Made by a program: the position numbers and the translations under genes. Shown here piece after piece: positions 1 to 7,138 of a DNA stretch of 64,000 bases; positions within the stretch are counted from its first letter, which is position 1; the number at the start of each line of letters is the position of its first letter. This stretch comes from Sphingobium phenoxybenzoativorans (GTDB lineage: Bacteria > Pseudomonadota > Alphaproteobacteria > Sphingomonadales > Sphingomonadaceae), in contig NZ_MINO01000007.1 in the NCBI RefSeq assembly GCF_001757355.1, forward strand, positions 1 to 64,000, given 5' to 3'. Under the pieces are notes generated by a model. That model saw only the letters and a program-made list of their open reading frames with translations. It ran no database searches and had not been told where the DNA came from.

Positions 1-182
1 CCCGCCTGCGCGATCATGGAGGTTGCCCCGATGACGGAGCGCCGCGCCGCCGCCTTGCGGTCGATGGCCACTGCATCCTCCAGATCGATGATCACAGCGT
101 CGGCTCCGCGCGTCGCGACCTTGACCAGCCGCTGTTCGTCATCCGCTGGCACGAACAGCAGCGATCGCCAGAGCGGCCTCAT
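1..182 (-). CDS. CitE/HpcH-type aldolase-lyase, N-terminal part (runs off window edge)
   Basis: The reverse strand opens with an ATG at 180-182 and stays open for 60 codons to the window edge. The start (RSLLFVPADDEQRL) and the segment GADAVIIDLEDAV are the first strand and the acidic metal-binding motif of the HpcH/HpaI aldolase and citrate lyase beta family, which cleaves malyl-, citramalyl- or citryl-type CoA esters. The ATG overlaps the stop of the upstream hydratase (ATGA), so the two are translationally coupled. It is the last visible gene of the operon starting at 3299. Next to a CaiB CoA-transferase and a mesaconyl/itaconyl-type hydratase, a (citra)malyl-CoA lyase is the most likely role. 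The C-terminal part is not visible, so the substrate is open. Confidence 0.85.
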   Translation of the reverse strand, partial: MRPLWRSLLFVPADDEQRLVKVATRGADAVIIDLEDAVAIDRKAAARRSVIGATSMIAQA

Positions 183-1024
183 GCGGCGAAGTCCGCCTGC
201 GCCGTCATCGCCACACCAACCGGCCCGATCGCCCGCAATCTGGCCTGCCCGCTCTCACAGGCAAGGCCAAGGCGCATCTCCTCTCCGTCGAACATCGGCG
301 ACATGGCGCGAAAACTGTAGCGGGCAATTTTCCGCCCCGCCTTCTGCCGCAAAAGATGATCCATCAGCAGCGTCGCGATCAACGGCCCCTGCACCACGAG
401 GCCGGGATAGCCCTCCTCATCACGCGCATAGTCGCGATCATAATGGATGCGGTGGCTGTTGAATGTCAGAGCGGAATAGCGAAACAGCATGACCGGATCG
501 GGCGCAACGATCCGCACAACCTCATCGTCGCCCTCAACCGCTACCGCCGGCCGCGCCAGCGGCGCTCCGGGCGCGGCGGCCTCCCGGTATACGATGTCCT
601 GCTCCTCGACGATGGCCGCTTCTCCATCACGCTCGCCAATCTCATGCCTCACTGTGACGAACAGCATTTCGCCGGACCGCCCGCTCTTGGGCGTAGCGGC
701 AACAAGCGTCGAGATCCGGCGGATCGCTGCGCCCTTCACTATCTCGCGCCGGAACTCCACGCGGCTTCCCGCCCACATCCGGCGGGGAAGGTCGACATTT
801 GGCAACAGACCGGTGTCCGACCGCATCGGGTGCCCATCCGGTCCGACATTCGAATGCCGCGCATCGGGCTGAAAGCAGAGCCAGTGGCCAAGCGGCGGCA
901 CCATGCCCTCAAGCCAGGGCGGCTGATCATGATCCAGAGTCGCCGCCAGCCGGACGAAGCGTGCTGGGTCGGCAATATCCTCATCGACCTGACTGCGCCC
1001 GATGAAAGATTGCGGGTCCATCAC
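179..1024 (-). CDS. FAS1/HTD2-type hot-dog hydratase (mesaconyl-C4-CoA / itaconyl-CoA hydratase-like)
   Basis: 281 aa. The C-terminal half carries the MaoC-like hydratase signature NSHRIHYDRDYA followed by EGYPGLVVQGPL, which holds the His/Asp pair and the substrate-loop Gly-Pro of the HTD2/mesaconyl-CoA hydratase group. The N-terminal half is the second, degenerate hot dog typical of this roughly 280-aa family. Known members hydrate mesaconyl-C4-CoA or itaconyl-CoA to citramalyl-CoA. The start ATG at 1024 overlaps the stop of the CoA-transferase gene by 4 nt and its own stop overlaps the CitE start. The order CoA-transferase, hydratase, CitE supports hydration of a C5-type unsaturated dicarboxyl-CoA. 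A longer or alkylated substrate is equally possible. Confidence 0.85.
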   Translation of the reverse strand: MMDPQSFIGRSQVDEDIADPARFVRLAATLDHDQPPWLEGMVPPLGHWLCFQPDARHSNVGPDGHPMRSDTGLLPNVDLPRRMWAGSRVEFRREIVKGAAIRRISTLVAATPKSGRSGEMLFVTVRHEIGERDGEAAIVEEQDIVYREAAAPGAPLARPAVAVEGDDEVVRIVAPDPVMLFRYSALTFNSHRIHYDRDYARDEEGYPGLVVQGPLIATLLMDHLLRQKAGRKIARYSFRAMSPMFDGEEMRLGLACESGQARLRAIGPVGVAMTAQADFAA

Positions 1025-2136
1025 GCGAATTCCTTCCTGATATCTTGGCCATGGCTATCGAGAGCAGGCATGGCCATGGCCTCCCGCCCTTCATCCCGGA
1101 TGACCGGACTGGACGGCAGGCTGACCGGCCCGGCCGACCCTGATGCCAGTGTCCGCCGTAGTGCGGGATGGCGCGAAAGGCCGGCAATCTCGTTGACATC
1201 GGCCCAACCGACGCCCGCCGCCTCCAGACGATTGACGGCTTCTTCCCGGGCAATCCCGGAAAGGACAGCGCCAACCTTATCCTCCAGCGCCGTACGATTT
1301 TCCACGCGCTTCGCATTGGTGGTGAAGCGGGCATCGTCAGCCAGTTCCGGCTGCTCCATCACGGTGGCGCAGAACCGGCTCCATTCCCGCTCATTCTGCA
1401 CAGCGACAACAATCTGATGCCCATCCGAGCAAGCGAAGGCGCCATAGGGCGCGATGGAAGGATGATGAAGTCCCGTGCGGCGGGGCGCTTTTCCGCCATG
1501 TTCAAAATGCAGCAATGGCACAGTCATCCATTCCGCCAGCGCATCGAACAACGCGACGCTGATGCCCCGCCCCTTGCCCGTCCGCGTCCTTTCGAACAAG
1601 GCTTCCATGATTGCGGACGCCGCGTTCAGTCCCGCTGCAATATCGGCCACCGAGACGCCAGTGCGCGCCATGCTTTCTGCCGTACCCGTGGTCGCGGCCA
1701 GCCCGGCCTCGCATTGAATCAAAAGGTCATAGGCTTTCTTGTCCCGCCACGGGCTATCCGCGTCATACCCCATGATGTCGCAGGTAATGAGAGTGGGATG
1801 GCGCTCACGCATTTGCGCCGAGCCAAAACCCGCCCGCTCGGCCGCCCCCGGTGCCAGATTCTGCACGAATATGTCGGCCCGCGCCAACATCGCCTGCAAC
1901 AGGGCCGCATCCGCCGGCTGCCGGAAATCCAGCACGATCGACTCCTTGCCCCGGTTCAACCAGAGGAAATAGGCGCTGTCGCCGTCCACAATATGGTCAT
2001 AGGACCGGGCGAAATCTCCTTCCGCCCGCTCGATCTTTATCACGCGCGCCCCGGCGTCCCGCAACCGCTGCGTACATAATGGGGCAGCCACCGCCTGTTC
2101 GATGGCGACGACCAATATGCCGTCGAGCGCGCCCAT
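1021..2136 (-). CDS. CaiB/BaiF family III CoA-transferase
   Basis: 371 aa, normal for a single-domain family III CoA-transferase. The N-terminus (GILVVAIEQAVAAPLCTQRL, then GARVIKIERAEGDFAR) is the nucleotide-fold part that binds CoA. The expected catalytic Asp that forms the acyl anhydride is D165 in VSVADIAAG, at the position of Asp169 of formyl-CoA transferase. The enzyme moves CoA between carboxylic acids, either between two acids or within one diacid as in mesaconyl-CoA C1-C4 transferase. It lies directly after the acyl-CoA dehydrogenase, whose stop shares its first codon region (both at 2136), and overlaps the hydratase by 4 nt. Substrate not readable from the sequence. Confidence 0.9.
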   Translation of the reverse strand: MGALDGILVVAIEQAVAAPLCTQRLRDAGARVIKIERAEGDFARSYDHIVDGDSAYFLWLNRGKESIVLDFRQPADAALLQAMLARADIFVQNLAPGAAERAGFGSAQMRERHPTLITCDIMGYDADSPWRDKKAYDLLIQCEAGLAATTGTAESMARTGVSVADIAAGLNAASAIMEALFERTRTGKGRGISVALFDALAEWMTVPLLHFEHGGKAPRRTGLHHPSIAPYGAFACSDGHQIVVAVQNEREWSRFCATVMEQPELADDARFTTNAKRVENRTALEDKVGAVLSGIAREEAVNRLEAAGVGWADVNEIAGLSRHPALRRTLASGSAGPVSLPSSPVIRDEGREAMAMPALDSHGQDIRKEFA

Positions 2137-3299
2137 CAGAAGGACTTGGGCAGACCCAGCGCATGGGTTGCGACGTGACTCAATATCAGGTTCGTGCTGA
2201 TCGGCGCGACCTGATACAGCCGGGTCTCGCGGAATTTGCGTTCCACATCATATTCCTCGGCAAATCCGAAACCGCCATGCGTCTGAACGCACATGTCGGC
2301 CGCATACCAGCTTGCCTCAGACGCCAGCATCTTTGCCATATTGGCCTCCGTGCCGCACGGGATTCCCGCTTCGAACATGGCGGCCGCCTTGTTGACCATC
2401 TCGGCGGCGGCGGTCAGTTGCACATAGGCGCGGGCGATAGGAAACTGGATACCCTGATTTTGGCCGATCGGCCGGCCGAACACCGATCTCTCCGTCGCAT
2501 AGGCCGACGCGCGATCTATGAAGAAGCGGCCATCCCCGATACATTCGCTGGCGATCAGGATGCGCTCGGCATTCATTCCGTCCAGAATATATTTGAACCC
2601 TTTGCCCTCCTCGCCGATCAGATTGGCGGCGGGAACGCGAAGATCATCAAAGAACAATTCCGTTGTCGCATGATTGAGCATTGTGCGGATCGGCCTGATC
2701 GTCAGGCCATTGCCCAAGGCTTGCTGCATATCGACGAGCAGCACCGAAATGCCATCGGATGGTTTGGCGACTTCCTCACGTGGCGTTGTACGAACGAGCA
2801 GGACCATAAGGTCGCTATGTTCCGCCCGGCTGATCCATATCTTCTGTCCATTCACGACATAATCGTCGCCGTCACGCCGCGCGAAGGTGCGGATGCGGGT
2901 CGTGTCCGTTCCGCTGGTCGGTTCGGTCACGCCGAACGCCTGAAGGCGCAACTCCCCGGTCGCAATCTTGGGAAGATAGGCAGCCTTCTGTTCTGCCGAT
3001 CCATGTTTCAGCACCGTACCCATGGTATACATTTGCGCATGGCACGCGCCCCCGTTGCAGCCCGAACGATGGATTTCCTCAAGAATGGCGGTGGCCGCAC
3101 CAAGCCCCAAGCCCGAACCGCCAAACTCCTCCGGGATAAGGACCGACAAAAAACCCTCGCGGGTCAGGGTATCTACAAAGGCCGTCGGATAGGTCCGGTC
3201 CCTATCCAGCTCTTGCCAGTAGGTTCCGGGGAAATCGGCGCACAGCCTGCGGACGGACTCCCGGATTTCCGGAAAGCTCTGCTGTTCGTGCGCACTCAT
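2136..3299 (-). CDS. acyl-CoA dehydrogenase with IVD-type active-site glutamate
   Basis: 387 aa from the ATG at 3299, chosen because AAGGAG stands about 8 nt upstream; in-frame starts up to 3338 lack such a site. The order is the ACAD family's: alpha-helical N-terminus, the FAD-contact segment TEPTSGTDT, substrate-domain motif NGQKIWIS, and the C-terminal helix with QTHGGFGFAEEYDVER. The usual catalytic Glu near the C-terminus (YEGT in MCAD) is absent: the equivalent stretch is LYQVAPIST. A Glu occurs instead in MNAERI (E245), the place used by isovaleryl- and long-chain acyl-CoA dehydrogenases, which suggests a branched substrate. First gene of the operon running to position 1, divergent from LysR. 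Confidence 0.92.
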   Translation of the reverse strand: MSAHEQQSFPEIRESVRRLCADFPGTYWQELDRDRTYPTAFVDTLTREGFLSVLIPEEFGGSGLGLGAATAILEEIHRSGCNGGACHAQMYTMGTVLKHGSAEQKAAYLPKIATGELRLQAFGVTEPTSGTDTTRIRTFARRDGDDYVVNGQKIWISRAEHSDLMVLLVRTTPREEVAKPSDGISVLLVDMQQALGNGLTIRPIRTMLNHATTELFFDDLRVPAANLIGEEGKGFKYILDGMNAERILIASECIGDGRFFIDRASAYATERSVFGRPIGQNQGIQFPIARAYVQLTAAAEMVNKAAAMFEAGIPCGTEANMAKMLASEASWYAADMCVQTHGGFGFAEEYDVERKFRETRLYQVAPISTNLILSHVATHALGLPKSF

Positions 3300-3369
3300 C
3301 TCTGTCTCCTTTGTGCGCTGCATCCGCATATTGGCCACACCTGTCCAACACCCCCTCGCGCTTTCAGCT

Positions 3370-3384
3370 ATGCCGTTCAGGCAT
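3370..3384. promoter_or_regulatory. candidate LysR binding dyad (T-N11-A)
   Basis: In the 123-bp gap between the divergent acyl-CoA dehydrogenase and LysR genes the sequence ATGCC-GTTCA-GGCAT is a perfect 5-bp dyad with a 5-bp spacer. It contains a T-N11-A pair (3371 and 3383), the general form of LysR-type recognition sites, about 40 bp in front of the LysR start. Binding by the adjacent LysR protein is inference. Confidence 0.4.
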
Positions 3385-3422
3385 GTCTGGCGTTACGAGC
3401 CATGCATTGCTACATTTCGGCC

Positions 3423-4352
3423 ATGGATCTTCGTCAGCTTCGCCACTTCCGTCAGATCGCCCTCTCCGGCAGCATCTCCGCCGCCAGCGGCACATTGCGG
3501 ATCGCTCAACCGGCGCTTAGCCGCCAGATGCAAATGCTTGAGCAGGAATTGGGCGTCACGCTGTTTCACCGTACAGGTCGCGGCGTGCTACTTACTGCGG
3601 CGGGCGAAGCGTTGCTGACCGACTCCCTGACCCTGATCGACGAAGCCGAGGAACTGGGACGGCGCATTCGCGCTTTTGGCGGCATTCCTGCAGGGGAAGC
3701 GACGATCGGCCTGTCCCCCACGATTGGACGCCTGCTTACGCTTCCGCTGGCAACGCGCGTGCAGCGCGATTTTCCCAACCTGAAATTGCGGATTGCCGAA
3801 GGGTTCAGCGGGACATTGCTGGAATGGTTGCAAACCGGCCGCCTCGACGCGGCCATACTCTATCATTCACCGGCCAATTCGGCCTTGCGTTGCGAGAAGG
3901 TGGGACAGGAGCCGCTATCTGTCATTGGCAGCGTAGTGCGCCCCGCTTTCCCGCCGGGCGATCATGTGCCGATCTCTGCTTTGAAAGGGCATCCCCTGGT
4001 GCTGTCTACCCCGGCGCATGGCTTACGTCAGATGGTGGAGCGCCATGCCGCCACAGCGGACGTCAAGCTTGACCTGCTCTTCGAGTTTGACTCCCTCGAT
4101 GCGACGATCGCTCTGGTCAAGCAGGGCATGGCCCTCACGATCCTTCCAGAGTCAGCCGTGCGGGCTGAACTTGATGCAGGAACTCTGCTTGCATGGCCGG
4201 TCGGATCGCCCAGCCTGGTGCGTCCGTTGATCATAGCGACAGCGCCGCAACGCCCCGGCGCCATCAGCGCGCGCGAACTAAGCGCGTTACTGCGTGAAGC
4301 GATCATGTCCGCCGCGCCACCGGAGAATGGTAAATCTACGTCTGCTGGCTGA
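3423..4352 (+). CDS. LysR-family transcriptional regulator
   Basis: 309 aa, standard length. Residues 1-60 form the winged helix-turn-helix (MDLRQLRHFRQIALSGSISA, then LRIAQPALSRQMQMLEQELG and FHRTGRGVLLTAAG). The remainder is the periplasmic-binding-like effector domain. The open frame extends far upstream (to 1851), but the ATG at 3423 begins exactly where the family begins, and the upstream part overlaps genes on the other strand. It is divergent from the acyl-CoA dehydrogenase/CoA-transferase/hydratase/CitE operon and most likely controls it in response to a pathway acid or CoA ester. No TTGCATGCAA operator lies in this divergent gap, so this part may be regulated separately from the rest of the island. 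Confidence 0.93.
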   Translation: MDLRQLRHFRQIALSGSISAASGTLRIAQPALSRQMQMLEQELGVTLFHRTGRGVLLTAAGEALLTDSLTLIDEAEELGRRIRAFGGIPAGEATIGLSPTIGRLLTLPLATRVQRDFPNLKLRIAEGFSGTLLEWLQTGRLDAAILYHSPANSALRCEKVGQEPLSVIGSVVRPAFPPGDHVPISALKGHPLVLSTPAHGLRQMVERHAATADVKLDLLFEFDSLDATIALVKQGMALTILPESAVRAELDAGTLLAWPVGSPSLVRPLIIATAPQRPGAISARELSALLREAIMSAAPPENGKSTSAG

Positions 4353-4363
4353 AGGCGAAGATT

Positions 4364-4825
4364 TCAGCGCGCGCCCAGTTTGCGCGAATGCAATTCCAAC
4401 CTTTCACGAAACTCCGCCAGAACACGCGCGGCGCCATATAGCGTCTCTGGCGATATGCCCGCGCTCAGCGACGCCGCCCAATCCCGCGCCTCACGCGCCG
4501 CAAGTTCAAACAGGCGATGCCCCTGCTCTGTCGCAACCAGCAGCTTCGCACGCCGATCCTGCGGATTATCCACTAATGAAGCCAACCCCTGTTCGACCAG
4601 TTCGTTCGCCACACGCTGAACGCCCTGGCGGCTATGTCCCAGCCCTCTGGCTATATGCGCCACGGTAACATGGGTCTTGGCCCGGCAGATGGACGTAAGA
4701 ATCAGCCAGTCAGCGGGCCTGAGGCCAGCGCTTTTTGTTGTCATCTTGCGGGCAATAGCAAGCCGGCCTGAGAGCCGGACGACCTGATCCACCAGCGCGA
4801 TAAGCGCTATGTCCGATCGGCTCAT
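4364..4825 (-). CDS. MarR-family transcriptional regulator
   Basis: 153 aa from the ATG at 4825, preferred because GAAGGGGG stands just upstream; the alternative ATG at 4867 (167 aa) lies 10 bp from an operator palindrome and has no ribosome site. The winged helix-turn-helix is plain: THVTVAHIARGLGHSRQGVQ, then VANELVEQGLASL and the wing DNPQDRRAKLLVAT with the Asp/Arg pair typical of MarR. Flanking helices would form the dimer interface. Ligand unknown. The gene is divergent from an NTF2-like/SDR pair, and the 4878-4887 palindrome sits in the shared promoter region, so the gene itself is probably a member of the GntR-type regulon. Confidence 0.88.
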   Translation of the reverse strand: MSRSDIALIALVDQVVRLSGRLAIARKMTTKSAGLRPADWLILTSICRAKTHVTVAHIARGLGHSRQGVQRVANELVEQGLASLVDNPQDRRAKLLVATEQGHRLFELAAREARDWAASLSAGISPETLYGAARVLAEFRERLELHSRKLGAR

Positions 4826-4877
4826 GCCCCCTTCAACACCGACATCGCGGGGAGAAATAGACAACATAGTGCGTATT

Positions 4878-4887
4878 TTGCATGCAA
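4878..4887. promoter_or_regulatory. TTGCATGCAA operator (perfect), MarR / NTF2-like promoter region
   Basis: Perfect 10-bp palindrome in the divergent gap, 53 bp from the MarR start and 78 bp from the start at 4965. Same sequence as the other island operators; assignment to the GntR regulator encoded at 27595-28326 is inference. Confidence 0.75.
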
Positions 4888-4964
4888 TTACGAGCCTGTC
4901 AACGCAATCGGCCTTTCAATCGCGGGGGAATATGCCAATCTCCTCGCAGGAGAGGAGCACTATA

Positions 4965-5528
4965 ATGAGCATGCATCCCGGCACTACCAGCGCGCAGAGC
5001 AGCTTCGTCGAAGACCGGCTGGCAATCGTCAATCTATTCGCCGCCTATGCGCATTTCGCCAATGTGGGTGATATCGATGGCTGGGCCAATTGTTTCACTT
5101 CCGACGCGACTTACGCCGTTTCCGCGCCCAGAGCGCCGGGAATCCCGCTGCCAATAGCGCAAGTCGTAGCCGCTGAAACACCGCAATTCGCCGCGTATCG
5201 CCGGATGCTGGATGACCCCGATTCCGGGGAGCGGAAAATCTACTGTATCGTTAATCCTTATGTGGTCACGCAGGACGCTTCATCAGCCTCGATTGTATGC
5301 GAACTGGTGCAATTACGCGCGCAGCCCACAGGACCGGCGCCACGCATCCAACTGACCGGCACCTATAGCGGCGATCTCGTCAAACGGGATGGAGAGTGGC
5401 GTATCTTCCGCTGGGCCATTTCGACAACACGGCAACCGGAGTCCGTTTCGGAAGTGCCGGCCTTATGGTGGCTGAATGTCGCCGCCAGCAAGGATGGTGA
5501 CTGGCGCGCGCCAGCCGAACAGGCTTAA
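4965..5528 (+). CDS. NTF2/SnoaL-like protein (polyketide-cyclase / aromatic-dioxygenase beta-like fold)
   Basis: 187 aa from the ATG at 4965, which has AGGAGAGGAG 8 nt upstream; earlier in-frame ATGs back to 4809 lie across the promoter region. The segment VEDRLAIVNLFAAYAHFANVGDIDGWANCF followed by SDATYAV is the N-terminal helix pair and first strand of SnoaL-like proteins, split here as LAIVNLFAAYAHF and DGWANCF. The C-terminus GTYSGDLVKRDGEWRIFRW is the last strand pair. Such folds act as isomerases, dehydratases or hydrolases, or as non-catalytic partners. The closest relative in the window is the protein at 26135 (NPYV, TGTYTGTLVKR). It is followed after 5 nt by an SDR, probably one operon. 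Confidence 0.75.
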   Translation: MSMHPGTTSAQSSFVEDRLAIVNLFAAYAHFANVGDIDGWANCFTSDATYAVSAPRAPGIPLPIAQVVAAETPQFAAYRRMLDDPDSGERKIYCIVNPYVVTQDASSASIVCELVQLRAQPTGPAPRIQLTGTYSGDLVKRDGEWRIFRWAISTTRQPESVSEVPALWWLNVAASKDGDWRAPAEQA

Positions 5529-5533
5529 GGCCG

Positions 5534-6340
5534 ATGGATCTGGGATTGCGATCCCGCACTGCGCTAGTCTGTGGCGGGTCGAGAGGTATTGGCCTGGCAA
5601 TCGTAGAGGAACTGACGAACGCGGGCTGCCGTGTCGCAATACTCGCGCGCGATCAGGCAAGACTCGATGAGCTGGTCATTGATTTGCGGCATCGCGGCCA
5701 CGAGGCGGTCGGCATTGCCGGCGATCTGGCCGATCTGGAATTCTACAGGCACGCATCTGACATGGCGACAGCGACGCTCGGTCCGCCCACCATCGCCATA
5801 TTCAACGGTTTGTCACCCCGATCCGGCGATTTCGATGCGATGACCATTGCTGATTTCGCTGAAGCCCATCATCAAGTGGTTGGTTGCTTCGCCGCTATGG
5901 TGAAGGCGGTTCTGCCCGGAATGAAGGCGGAGGGATGGGGACGGATCGTCACCATCGGCTCGAACGTCGCAAAACAACCTTTCCGGGGAGATAGGGATGC
6001 CGCCTATGTGCTGGCAAATACGGAACGGGTCGCCGCCGTCGGCTTGAGCAAAACCCTGTCGGCGGAATTGGCCCCCTTCGGCATTACGGTCAACACTATC
6101 CTTACCGGCGCAATCGATACCGGCAGCGCACGGGCATGGTGTGCGCAGCAAGCGGCCGAAGCGGGCATAAGCACAACCCAATTTGTGGACCGCTTCGTCA
6201 ATGATCGTATCCCGATGCGGCGTATGGGGACCCCGGATGAGATGGCGGCGCTATGCGCTTTTCTGTGTTCGGCACGCGCGGGCTACACCACGGGTGAGAC
6301 AATACTTTGCGACGGTGGCGTATCGATGGCGATGATCTGA
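5534..6340 (+). CDS. divergent short-chain dehydrogenase-like protein (YxxxN)
   Basis: 268 aa. The NAD(P)-binding motif GGSRGIG (residues 14-20) is intact, and the C-terminal ETILCDGGVSMAMI matches classical SDRs. The active site is not classical: Ser143 (TIGSN) and Tyr158 can be placed, but the residue four after the Tyr is Asn162 (AYVLANTER) instead of the proton-relay Lys, and the NNAG motif is replaced by FNGLS. SDR subfamilies with such a loss exist and may use a different relay or act on CoA esters. The gene lies 5 nt behind the NTF2-like gene and converges with the PaaG-like gene. Oxidoreductase activity is therefore less certain than for its 15 paralogous SDR neighbours. Confidence 0.8.
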   Translation: MDLGLRSRTALVCGGSRGIGLAIVEELTNAGCRVAILARDQARLDELVIDLRHRGHEAVGIAGDLADLEFYRHASDMATATLGPPTIAIFNGLSPRSGDFDAMTIADFAEAHHQVVGCFAAMVKAVLPGMKAEGWGRIVTIGSNVAKQPFRGDRDAAYVLANTERVAAVGLSKTLSAELAPFGITVNTILTGAIDTGSARAWCAQQAAEAGISTTQFVDRFVNDRIPMRRMGTPDEMAALCAFLCSARAGYTTGETILCDGGVSMAMI

Positions 6341-6346
6341 CGGCCT

Positions 6347-7138
6347 TTACCGGCCTTTGAAGGCGGGAGGGCGCTTCTCCTTGAAAGCGCTCACGCCCTC
6401 TCGATAGTCACTGGTCAATCCCAGCCGCCGCTGGGCATCGCGTTCATGATCGAGTTGATCGTCAAAAGTCGACGTCCACGACCGCCGGATAGCGCGTTTG
6501 GTCTCCATCAACCCGGCGGTCGGCGCCGCCGCAAGCGTCACCAGCAGCTTTTCAACTTCCATGTCGAAAGCCTCATCATCAACGGCTTTCCAGATCATGC
6601 CCCAATCCGCGGCCTGACTGGCATCGACAGGCTCCCCGGTCAAAGCCATCGCCATAGCGCGCGGATTGCCAACAAGATGCGGGAGAGTCCAGGTCCCGCC
6701 GCTATCGGGCAGCAAGCCGATCTTGGCGAATGCCTGGATGAAGCGCGCACTGCGTTTTGCGATCACAATGTCAGCAAGCAGGGCAATATTTGCTCCTGCC
6801 CCCGCCGCCACGCCGTTTACGGCGCAGATCACGGGAAAGGGCAAAGCGACGATCCGGCGGACCAGAGGATTATAGTAGGTTTCGATATTATGGCCCAGGT
6901 CAAGCGGCGCATCACTCTCGACATTACGCTCTGCCAAATCCTGACCGGCGCTGAATGCGCGCCCCGCGCCCGTGAGCAATATCACCCGGACCGAACCGTC
7001 CGCTTCCAGAGCATCCAGCGCCCGCATCAGCGCCTCATGCATACCCACTGTAAATGCATTAAGCCGGTCCGGCCGGTTGAGCGTTACCCGCCCCACACCC
7101 CCGTCGATAGACAGTAGAACTGGCGGATCCTCGTTCAT
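6347..7138 (-). CDS. crotonase, PaaG-like (epoxyphenylacetyl-CoA isomerase type)
   Basis: 263 aa, full-length crotonase. Oxyanion-hole segments are AFSAGQDLAERN and NGVAAGAGANIAL. The following KIGLLPDSGGTWTLP places Asp145 where PaaG of phenylacetate catabolism has its catalytic Asp, and YYNPLVRRIVALPFPVICAV is also strongly PaaG-like. PaaG converts ring-1,2-epoxyphenylacetyl-CoA to the oxepin and also moves enoyl-CoA double bonds. No paaABCE epoxidase genes lie in this window, so here it may act as a delta3/delta2-enoyl-CoA isomerase or on a different epoxide. Its start overlaps the stop of the acyl-CoA ligase gene by 4 nt (ATGA); it is the last gene of the operon from 9516. Confidence 0.9.
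   Translation of the reverse strand: MNEDPPVLLSIDGGVGRVTLNRPDRLNAFTVGMHEALMRALDALEADGSVRVILLTGAGRAFSAGQDLAERNVESDAPLDLGHNIETYYNPLVRRIVALPFPVICAVNGVAAGAGANIALLADIVIAKRSARFIQAFAKIGLLPDSGGTWTLPHLVGNPRAMAMALTGEPVDASQAADWGMIWKAVDDEAFDMEVEKLLVTLAAAPTAGLMETKRAIRRSWTSTFDDQLDHERDAQRRLGLTSDYREGVSAFKEKRPPAFKGR

Noticed and set aside
1851-3422. The upstream part of an 833-codon open frame reaching the LysR gene
   Set aside because: It overlaps two well-supported reverse genes and has no family likeness; only the last 309 codons are the LysR protein. It is an artefact of a GC-rich opposite strand.
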